Assembly (NCBI RefSeq): GCF_022179245.1
Contig: NZ_BPQM01000009.1
Span: 1 to 43,900, forward strand
Source: Methylobacterium gregans
GTDB lineage: Bacteria > Pseudomonadota > Alphaproteobacteria > Rhizobiales > Beijerinckiaceae
Direction: 5' to 3'
DNA length: 43,900 bases
Shown: positions 33,593 through 43,900 of the stretch, piece after piece
Numbering within the stretch: position 1 is the stretch's first letter
How the letters are laid out: each line of letters begins with the position of its first letter
Program-made: the position numbers and the translations under genes
The notes under the pieces: generated by a model
What the model was told of the DNA's origin: nothing
The model's database searches: none
What the model saw: the letters and a program-made list of their open reading frames with translations, nothing else

Positions 33593-34642
33593 TCATGCGG
33601 GGGCCTGAGCCGAGCGGTGCTCGGCGTAGCGGCGCGCCAGGGCGGCGGCGATCACCGGGGTCGCGTCGATCGGCTTGTAGCTCAGCGCCTCCAAACGCCC
33701 GGTGAAGGGCTTGAGCGCTCCGGCGATCGCGAGACCGGCGAACATCCGCCGGTGCCGGATATAGGTGCGGGGCAGGTCGAACAGCAGGACCGGCGCGCCC
33801 GTGCTCACCGCCTCGCTCACCATGTTGGCCGAATCCGAGGTCACCACGATCGCGTCGGCGAGCGCCAGCATCGCGACGTAGGGATTGCGGCCGGTGCCGT
33901 CCCAGAGGAAACCGCCGGTCTCGTGGGCGAGCGCCTTTACCGAATCGCGCAGGGGGTTCGGCGTGCGGCGCGAGACCGTCACCATCAGTCGGCAGCCGCT
34001 GCCCGCGAGCTTGCGCAGATCGGTGGTCAGCCGCAGCATGTCGGCCTTGCGGTAGCTGAGATGGCGGCTGTCGCCGCCGATCAGCACCGCCACGCGCGGG
34101 CGCTCTAGGCCGGCCAGCCGCGGGTCGGGCTCGGCCCGGGCCGCCGCGATCCGCTCCGCGGTGACGAGGTGGGGTGCCGTGAGGGTCGTGAAGACGCTCG
34201 GCCCCCGCAGGTCGTCGTAATCCGGCACCCAGATGAAGTCCGCGCTGTCCTGACCCGTGCGCGGATCCTTCAGGAAGGCCGTGAAGGTGCGCCCCTCAGA
34301 GGCCCGGCGCACCGCCCGCATGTAGGGCACGGAGCGCCGCCCGGAGGCGATCACGATCTCGGGGAAGGGACCAGCGAGCGCGCCCTTGCGCCGATGCGGA
34401 CCCTGGCGCGGGTCGATCGGTCCCCAGGGCGCGGTCCAACCGAAGATGCCGTTCGCCGGTACGCGGCGCAGCTCGTAGGCGAGGCCCAGCGTCTCGGCGA
34501 TGCCGACGCACTGGTTCTCGTCTCCCGCCTTGCCGTCCGTGACGATCCAGGCCCGGGTGCCGGCAAGATTGCCGGTGCCGGCAAGATTGCCGCTGTCGGC
34601 GAGCGCGCCGGCTGCCGTCTCGTGCGCCGCGTCCACCCTCAC
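33593..34642 (-). CDS. ELM1-like protein (DUF1022 / COG3660)
   Basis: This 349-residue protein belongs to the ELM1-like family, named from a plant mitochondrial-fission factor. Features: AWIVTDGKAGDENQCVGIAE (after an N-terminal 30-residue tail), IASGRRSVPYMRAVRR, IGGDSRHLSYRKADMLRL, TVSRRTPNPLRDSV, LALADAIVVTSDSANMVSEA, and TGAPVLLFDLPRT. The last third resembles a glycosyltransferase-B fold. In bacteria the role is unknown. The GTG at 34642 overlaps the upstream stop by four bases, and a second GTG six bases later is possible. The N-terminal tail contains an in-frame 18-base duplication (GNLAGT twice). Confidence 0.82.
   Translation of the reverse strand: MRVDAAHETAAGALADSGNLAGTGNLAGTRAWIVTDGKAGDENQCVGIAETLGLAYELRRVPANGIFGWTAPWGPIDPRQGPHRRKGALAGPFPEIVIASGRRSVPYMRAVRRASEGRTFTAFLKDPRTGQDSADFIWVPDYDDLRGPSVFTTLTAPHLVTAERIAAARAEPDPRLAGLERPRVAVLIGGDSRHLSYRKADMLRLTTDLRKLAGSGCRLMVTVSRRTPNPLRDSVKALAHETGGFLWDGTGRNPYVAMLALADAIVVTSDSANMVSEAVSTGAPVLLFDLPRTYIRHRRMFAGLAIAGALKPFTGRLEALSYKPIDATPVIAAALARRYAEHRSAQAPA
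34557..34592. repeat. 18-base tandem duplication inside the ELM1-like gene
   Basis: GTGCCGGCAAGATTGCCG occurs twice without a gap. It encodes GNLAGTGNLAGT on the minus strand and preserves the frame, in the non-conserved N-terminal tail. Each unit is also a near-palindrome (CCGGCAA/TTGCCGG). Confidence 0.9.
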
Positions 34643-35160
34643 CGGCCCGGCAGCTCGCGGCCGAGCCACTGGGCATAGATATCGGCGATGGCCGCGATCC
34701 GGCGCCGCTCGTTGGCCGGGTCGTACCACGCTCCGCCGTAGCTCGAGGGCATCGCGGTGAGCTGCGGGTGGCGGGCCAGAACCGCGCCGCCGCGATCGAC
34801 CAGCAGGGCCTCGCCGTCGAGATAGTCGCTCTGGTTGCCGCCGCCGAGGCCGCCGCGCCCGACATTTCCGCCCACATAGGCGCGCTGCGACAGGCCGGTG
34901 ATGCGCACGACGAGGCGCGGGCCCCGTCCGCCGAGGCGGTCGCCGAGGCTGCGCCGCAGCGCCGCCGTCAGATCCGCCCGCAGGGCCTCGGCGGGCAGAC
35001 CGCCGCCCTGCGCGAGCAGCGGGCGCACATCGACCTGCACGTCCGAGAAGACCGGCGTCCAGGTGCCAGCATCCCCGGGGGATTGCGCGGCGGCAGGCAC
35101 AGCGAGCGCGAGAAGGCCGGCGGCAAGGGCCGCTAGCCGACCCGGACGGAACGCAGCCAT
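34639..35160 (-). CDS. Secreted protein of unknown function
   Basis: This 173-residue protein has a Sec signal peptide (about 1-25: MAAFRPGRLAALAAGLLALAVPAAAQ). The mature part has mixed alpha/beta character, a Gly/Arg-rich loop (YVGGNVGRGGLGGGNQ), and the segment DGEALLVDRGGAVLARHPQLTAMPSSYGGAWYDPANERRR. Its final 40 residues look helical (IAAIADIYAQWLGREL). It sits seven bases after greA and overlaps the ELM1-like gene, so it is in the operon. I do not recognise the family; a periplasmic or outer-membrane-associated location is likely. Confidence 0.7.
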   Translation of the reverse strand: MAAFRPGRLAALAAGLLALAVPAAAQSPGDAGTWTPVFSDVQVDVRPLLAQGGGLPAEALRADLTAALRRSLGDRLGGRGPRLVVRITGLSQRAYVGGNVGRGGLGGGNQSDYLDGEALLVDRGGAVLARHPQLTAMPSSYGGAWYDPANERRRIAAIADIYAQWLGRELPGR

Positions 35161-35167
35161 CGTCCGC

Positions 35168-35650
35168 TCAGCCGCCGAACCGGACGGCGACGACCTCGTA
35201 GGACTTGCCGCCGCCGGGCGTCGTCACCTCGACGGTGTCGCCCACGCCCTTGCCAATCAGCGCGCGGGCGATCGGCGAGGTGATCGAGACGCGGCCTGAG
35301 CGCACGTCGGCCTCCGGCTCGCCCACGATCTGGTAGGTCTTCTCCTCCTCCGTGTCTTCGTCCACGAGCTGCACGGTGGCGCCGAACTTGATCTTGCTGC
35401 CCGAGAGCTTCGTGACGTCGATGATCTCGGCGCGCGCGATCATGCTCTCGAGCTCCATCACGCGGCCCTCGTTGTGGGACTGCGCCTCCTTGGCGGCATG
35501 GTACTCGGCGTTCTCCGACAGGTCGCCGAGGGCGCGGGCCTCGGAGATCGCCTGGATGATGCGCTGGCGCTCGACCTGCTGGCGGTGCTTCAGCTCTTCC
35601 TCGAGAGCGGCGAAACCGCGGGTCGTGATCGGAACCTTGTCTATGCTCAT
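35168..35650 (-). CDS. greA: Transcription elongation factor GreA
   Basis: This 160-residue factor stimulates RNA polymerase to cleave backtracked RNA. The N-terminal coiled coil (about 1-75) carries the acidic tip [20 protein letters not shown] with the Asp-Leu-Ser-Glu needed for cleavage. The C-terminal domain (about 80-160) contains [21 protein letters not shown], matching the conserved SPLGRALLGK-type region. The ATG at 35650 is chosen over a TTG five codons earlier. It is followed closely by the secreted-protein gene and preceded by carB, a common alphaproteobacterial order. Confidence 0.97.
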   Translation of the reverse strand: MSIDKVPITTRGFAALEEELKHRQQVERQRIIQAISEARALGDLSENAEYHAAKEAQSHNEGRVMELESMIARAEIIDVTKLSGSKIKFGATVQLVDEDTEEEKTYQIVGEPEADVRSGRVSITSPIARALIGKGVGDTVEVTTPGGGKSYEVVAVRFGG

Positions 35651-35671
35651 CGTCCCACGCCACAATGAATA

Positions 35672-35706
35672 GGCCCGGACGGGAGCGGTGTCGCTCCCTC
35701 CGGGCC
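35672..35706. terminator. Strong stem-loop between carB and greA
   Basis: GGCCCGGA-C-GGGAGCG pairs with CGCTCCC-TCCGGGCC around a GTGT loop, with one unpaired C. On the minus strand it lies 40 bases after the carB stop. Only a weak T-rich run follows (TATTCATT). If it stops transcription, greA has almost no room for a separate promoter, so it may be a partial terminator or mRNA-processing stem. Confidence 0.55.
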
Positions 35707-35746
35707 AGAGGTCGGATCTGCGGTTCGCGGCCGGCGAGCCGGAGCG

Positions 35747-39220
<3,474 letters not shown>

Positions 39221-39412
39221 GCTTGGCCTTCTGTCACGGGCGCGCGCCCGATCCCGCACGGTCCCCCGATGGGGTTCCGCGGTCGAGCGCGATGGTCGGA
39301 ATGTCGTTGAGGCTCGCGTTTACACGCAGCATTGCGGGTTTGGGAAGGGCGAGGATGAGGCGCTGGGATCATCCCCTGTGCGCGGCACGTGCAAGCGCCT
39401 TGCCAAGCATCC

Positions 39413-40159
39413 TCACGGTACCCGCACCCAGCCCTGGCCCATCAGGCGCTCCTGGGGCCGGAAGCGGGCTTTGTAATCCATCTTGCGGGAGCCCTCGACC
39501 CAGTAGCCGAGATACAGGTAGGGCAGACCCAGCGCTCGCGCGCGGGCGATGTGGTCGAGGATCATGAACGTCCCGAGCGAGCGGTGCGCCTCCGCCGGGT
39601 CGTAGAACGAGTAGACCATCGACAGGCCGTCGGCGAGGACGTCGGTCAGGCAATAGGCCACCGGCGGCCCGCTGCCGCGGCCGTTGATCGCCGTGTCCGG
39701 ACCACGACGGCGATAGGCCACCAGATGCGTGTCGACGTGGCTGTCCTCGATCATCATGGCGTAGTCGAGCACGGTCATGTCGATCATGCCGCCGTCGCCG
39801 TGGCGCGCGTCGAGATAGCGCCGGAACAGGGCGTACTGCTCGGAGGCCGGCCGGTTCGGCTCGGCGGCGCCGACAAGATCCTCGCTTCGGGCCAGGATTC
39901 GTCGCTGGCTCGCCGAGGGCGCGAAATCGTTCACGACCACCCGCACCGAGATGCAGGCCCGGCAGGTCTCGCAGGCCGGCCGGTAAGCGATGGTCTGCGA
40001 GCGGCGGAAGCCGCCCTGCGTCAGGATCTCGTTGAGATCGCGGGCGCGGCGCCCGACGAGGTGTGTGAAGACCTTCCGCTCCTCCTGCCCCGGCAGGTAG
40101 GGGCAGGGCGAGGGCGCCGTGAGGTAGAATTGCGGGGTATCGCGCGGGTGGCTCGTCAC
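39413..40159 (-). CDS. bpt: Aspartate/glutamate leucyltransferase (bacterial arginyltransferase-type)
   Basis: This 248-residue enzyme (Bpt, COG2935) transfers an amino acid, usually leucine in bacteria, from tRNA to N-terminal Asp or Glu, marking proteins for ClpAP through the N-degron pathway. The N-terminal cysteine motif [13 protein letters not shown] lies near residue 60, then [40 protein letters not shown] at the C-terminus, the GNAT-like catalytic core. It begins with GTG. Its neighbours RDD and hemB recur in Hyphomicrobiales. Confidence 0.93.
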   Translation of the reverse strand: MTSHPRDTPQFYLTAPSPCPYLPGQEERKVFTHLVGRRARDLNEILTQGGFRRSQTIAYRPACETCRACISVRVVVNDFAPSASQRRILARSEDLVGAAEPNRPASEQYALFRRYLDARHGDGGMIDMTVLDYAMMIEDSHVDTHLVAYRRRGPDTAINGRGSGPPVAYCLTDVLADGLSMVYSFYDPAEAHRSLGTFMILDHIARARALGLPYLYLGYWVEGSRKMDYKARFRPQERLMGQGWVRVP

Positions 40160-40331
40160 GCGTCAGGTCGCCTCGGGCGTCCCGGCGTCAGGCCGGGCCG
40201 ATGGTTCAGTGTAACGCCCGTCCGTCGTTGCTCAATGGGGCGAGAGGGTTGCCGAACACATTTCTGGACGCCCGCGCGGTCGCAGTCCCGCCGTCGAGCC
40301 CGACGAAGGCTTCAGACATCCGCAGGCAGCC

Positions 40332-40820
40332 TCAGCCGGCCCGCACCACGGCGAGACCGAGCAGGAGGTCGTGGCCGAGGCGCCGGTCGCTGCGCACCAG
40401 CCCGAACATCATGTCGACGAACCAGAGCAGGAACGTCGTGATCGCGACGTAGAACAGGAGGGCGTGCACCGCCGCCGTCAGCATGTCGACCGTGCGACCG
40501 CTCTCGGGGGCCACGACGCGCAGGCCCATCATCCGCATGCCGAGCGTGCTCTGACGCGATCCGCCGACCGTGATCGCGCTGTAGATGATGCCGCTCGCCG
40601 GCAGCACCGCGAACAGGGTCCAGCCAAGGCCGAATGTGACGAGGCCGATCACGGCGATCGCCAGCCAGAGCAGCATCGAGAAGCCGAAGATGAAGACGAT
40701 GTCGAGCAGGTAGGCGCAGAAGCGCGCGCCGAGGCTGCCGCGCGCGGCCGGGAGCGGCATCGGCGGCAGGTAGCCGGGCGCGTCGTAGCGCGGGGCGTAA
40801 CCGGGGCGGGGGCTCTGCAT
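40332..40820 (-). CDS. RDD-family membrane protein
   Basis: This 162-residue inner-membrane protein has a Pro/Tyr-rich N-terminal tail (MQSPRPGYAPRYDAPGYLPP). Three hydrophobic regions follow (about 38-60, 63-85 and 110-135), the first opening with the family segment GARFCAYLLDIVFIFG. STLGMRMMGLRVV is another typical RDD feature. RDD proteins are often proposed transporters, but the function is unknown. The ATG at 40820 has GAGGA about 10 bases upstream. An upstream in-frame extension is less likely. Confidence 0.85.
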   Translation of the reverse strand: MQSPRPGYAPRYDAPGYLPPMPLPAARGSLGARFCAYLLDIVFIFGFSMLLWLAIAVIGLVTFGLGWTLFAVLPASGIIYSAITVGGSRQSTLGMRMMGLRVVAPESGRTVDMLTAAVHALLFYVAITTFLLWFVDMMFGLVRSDRRLGHDLLLGLAVVRAG

Positions 40821-40982
40821 GGTGTGGCATCCTCGCGCGGCGGGATTCTTTTCGGAGGATGAGGTGGGGAGGGCACGGGGCGTGCTCAAGATCCCCCCAC
40901 GCGGCTCTCTCCCTCCGCGAGCAGAGTGATCGCCTTCGTCGGGCGCCTATCGCCGGACGATGCCCAGACTCGCGACCACCCC

Positions 40983-41117
40983 CATAGGGAGAGGGTTGGG
41001 TGAGGAGTATGACGCTTCAGAAGTGCGCGCGGAGCCGAACGCGCGTCGATGGTGCGCTCCATCCTGTGAGGTCATACCCCTCACCCGACTTTATGCGAAT
41101 GCAGACCTCTCCCTATG
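40983..41117. repeat. Inverted-repeat element between small protein gene and RDD gene
   Basis: The gap of 334 bases (40821-41154) holds an imperfect palindrome. Perfect outer arms CATAGGGAGAGG (40983-40994) and CCTCTCCCTATG (41106-41117) enclose inner arms at 40998-41013 and 41071-41086, which pair with one mismatch (GGGTGAGGAGTATGAC). There is no gene in it. It differs from the repeats at 7486 and 31194 but shares the GGGAGAGGG-type core. It is probably another short mobile or REP-like palindrome. The rest of the gap shows nothing else. Confidence 0.7.
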
Positions 41118-41154
41118 CGAGCGGGGACCCGCGCACTTCCCGTATCGGTCACCC

Positions 41155-42587
<1,433 letters not shown>

Positions 42588-42681
42588 TCACCGGAAGCGA
42601 TGGATTGCCTAGGGCCTTCAGGCGGGGCCTAGCATATCCGCCGGGCCTGTCGAACCCTTGGGGCAGAGGGCTCCCCTGCGG

Positions 42682-42710
42682 TTGACGCGCGCCCGGCGGC
42701 ACCCTCTAAC
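42682..42710 (+). promoter_or_regulatory. Candidate promoter for DUF6163
   Basis: TTGACG (42682-42687) and TCTAAC (42705-42710) are spaced 17 bases apart, ending 41 bases before the DUF6163 start. The -35 is good, the -10 only fair. Confidence 0.45.
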
Positions 42711-42751
42711 CGGCCTCGGGCGCGCAGAAGGACAGGTAGGGCACGACGGGG

Positions 42752-43195
42752 ATGCGCATGCAGGCACGCGGGCGGGAGCCCGATCTCGGCGGCGACCGCA
42801 TCGAGCGGAGCGCCACGGCCCGGAAGTCCACCTGGGACACGGCGCTGATCTGGTTCATGCGCGTCACCGCCCTGATCTGGCTCGCCAAGAGCCTCTGGTC
42901 CTGGACGGCAATCCTCGATGCGTGGCCGGGCGGCCGCCCCTTCGAGGCCGAGCCGTTCGGCCGGCAGGCGGCGATCGTCTACTTCGCGGTGATCGACGCC
43001 ACCGCCGCGATCGGGCTCTGGCTGACCAGCGCGTGGGGCGGCGTGATCTGGCTTCTCGCCGTCACCTCGTCGGTGACGCTCGCCCTGCTCACTCCCCAGC
43101 TCCTGCCGATGCCGCTGACGTTGACGGCTGCACAGATCAGTATTGTGCTGATCTACTTTCTCCTATCCTGGTCGGCAGCGCGCGAGGTGCGGTAA
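42752..43195 (+). CDS. DUF6163 family membrane protein
   Basis: This 147-residue inner-membrane protein has a polar N-terminus (1-25), then about four hydrophobic segments (near 30-46, 73-90, 92-110 and 120-140) with the Trp-rich TWDTALIWFMRVTALIWLAKSLWSW. It precedes the LdtR gene in many Hyphomicrobiales, which is why I assign DUF6163. Its function is not known. Start ATG is preceded by GACGGGG. A second ATG two codons on is possible. Confidence 0.82.
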   Translation: MRMQARGREPDLGGDRIERSATARKSTWDTALIWFMRVTALIWLAKSLWSWTAILDAWPGGRPFEAEPFGRQAAIVYFAVIDATAAIGLWLTSAWGGVIWLLAVTSSVTLALLTPQLLPMPLTLTAAQISIVLIYFLLSWSAAREVR

Positions 43196-43226
43196 ACGGA
43201 GAGTTGTCGAGACCATTCAGTTTGCG

Positions 43227-43244
43227 TTTACCCATAGAAGTAAA
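43227..43244. promoter_or_regulatory. Candidate operator upstream of ldtR
   Basis: TTTAC-N8-GTAAA is a 5-bp dyad in the AT-rich 160-base gap before ldtR. MarR proteins bind such symmetric sites, so autoregulation is possible. No -10/-35 pair is convincing nearby. Low confidence. Confidence 0.3.
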
Positions 43245-43357
43245 TCGCCAATTCATCCTGTCGCTTAAACTGCCTTTCATTCCCCGCCCCTAGGTTGAAC
43301 CCATAAGCGGCGCCGGACAGCGGCGGACGGCACAACCGGATCAGGCGAGGCACGCGG

Positions 43358-43867
43358 ATGAAGACCCAGGCGACCAAAGCGATCGAGACCCCTGCTCCCG
43401 AGGCACTGCCGGCGGCGGGCGCGTATCTGGAGGCGCTCCACCTCGTGGAGCGGCTGCATCGCCGGCTCCTCGACGTGATCAAGGACGAGTTCGAGCGGCG
43501 CGGCCGCGAGGACGTCAACAGCGTCCAGGCGCTGCTGCTCTACAACATCGGCGACAAGGAACTCACCGCGAGCGAGCTGCGCACCAAGGGCTACTATCTC
43601 GGCTCGAACGTCTCCTACAACGTGAAGAAGCTCGTCGAACTCGGCTTTCTCCACCACGCCCGCTCCAAGACGGATCGGCGCGCCGTGCGGATCTCGCTCA
43701 CCGACAAGGGCCGCGCGGTGCACGACATCATCCAGGGCCTCTACGACAAGCACGCCCGCACGATCGCGCCGATCGGCGGAATCTCGGAGGACGATTTCGG
43801 CCGCCTCAACGTCGCGCTGGGCCGCCTGGAGCGCTTCTGGACCGACCAGATCCGCTACCGCCTCTGA
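43358..43867 (+). CDS. ldtR: MarR-type transcriptional regulator LdtR
   Basis: This 169-residue winged-helix regulator resembles LdtR, which in Liberibacter and relatives controls an L,D-transpeptidase gene and osmotic tolerance. Dimerisation helices flank a core DNA-binding region (about 70-120): ELTASELRTKGYYLGSNVSYNVKKLVELGFLHHARSKTDRRAVRISLTDKG, with the recognition helix around SNVSYNVKKLVELG and the wing DRRAV. The C-terminus (LGRLERFWTDQIRYRL) is family-like. The start ATG follows DUF6163 after 162 bases. No transpeptidase gene is in the window, so its targets lie elsewhere. Confidence 0.92.
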   Translation: MKTQATKAIETPAPEALPAAGAYLEALHLVERLHRRLLDVIKDEFERRGREDVNSVQALLLYNIGDKELTASELRTKGYYLGSNVSYNVKKLVELGFLHHARSKTDRRAVRISLTDKGRAVHDIIQGLYDKHARTIAPIGGISEDDFGRLNVALGRLERFWTDQIRYRL

Positions 43868-43900
43868 CCGGGAATGATCGAAACGCATCGGGGGACGGGA

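Overview
This is about 44 kb of very GC-rich chromosome from an alphaproteobacterium of the order Hyphomicrobiales (Rhizobiales). The best guess is a Methylobacterium-like member of the Methylobacteriaceae. Support comes from the strong G/C preference at third codon positions, the hemB-DUF6163-ldtR and carB-greA neighbourhoods, the maf-yacG-tRNA-Phe cluster, the 5-FCL/ymdB pair, and an FdhF/YdeP-type oxidoreductase overlapping a tiny partner gene as in formate dehydrogenase 4 of Methylobacterium. The genus is an inference from gene content. No similarity search was possible. There is no phage, transposase, integrase or CRISPR array. The window reads as ordinary core chromosome with a few lineage-specific insertions.

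Layout. 1-2.2 kb: the 3' end of an unknown gene with a strong terminator, then a BcsL/CelD-like acyltransferase and a membrane-anchored coiled-coil protein. 2.5-3.6 kb: tRNA-Phe with its own promoter, yacG and maf. 3.7-5.3 kb: a probable 6S RNA, 5-formyltetrahydrofolate cyclo-ligase and a YmdB-type phosphodiesterase. 5.4-7.5 kb: an ExbB/MotA-like plus OmpA/MotB-like pair, probably an envelope motor or force transducer. 7.5-10.3 kb: a palindromic repeat, then a molybdopterin oxidoreductase and its winged-helix partner (FDH4-like). 10.6-12.5 kb: a small secreted protein, pyrD and a DUF952 gene.

12.7-15.6 kb: a LexA-like S24 regulator with a possible self-operator, an orphan PAS histidine kinase, and a Tim44-domain membrane protein ending in a textbook terminator. 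15.7-22.7 kb: the lptF-lptG-lptD-pdxA-rsmA cluster for LPS export, vitamin B6 synthesis and rRNA methylation, with surA missing from its usual place. 22.9-25.2 kb: divergent pepA followed by an unknown membrane protein. 25.7-30.1 kb: a formate/nitrite channel, a PP2C-phosphatase/Ser-Thr-kinase fusion with a C-terminal membrane anchor, and a long-chain acyl-CoA ligase. 30.2-32.3 kb: msrP facing a LysR gene across a second copy of the palindromic repeat.

32.6-39.2 kb: a minus-strand run carB, greA, a secreted protein, an ELM1-like protein and trxB. 39.4-42.6 kb: bpt, an RDD membrane protein, a small membrane-associated protein and hemB. 42.7-43.9 kb: DUF6163 and the MarR-type regulator LdtR, divergent from hemB.

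Cofactor and one-carbon themes recur: folate (5-FCL), formate (FDH4-like, FNT channel), molybdopterin enzymes (FDH4-like, MsrP), PLP (pdxA) and heme (hemB). Envelope themes also recur: Lpt proteins, the ExbB/OmpA pair, Tim44, LdtR and MsrP. I found no clearly novel multi-gene defence or mobile system. The points most worth a second look are the winged-helix partner of the FDH-like enzyme, the FNT/phosphatase-kinase pair, the lost surA slot, the palindromic repeats at convergent gene ends, and the candidate 6S RNA.
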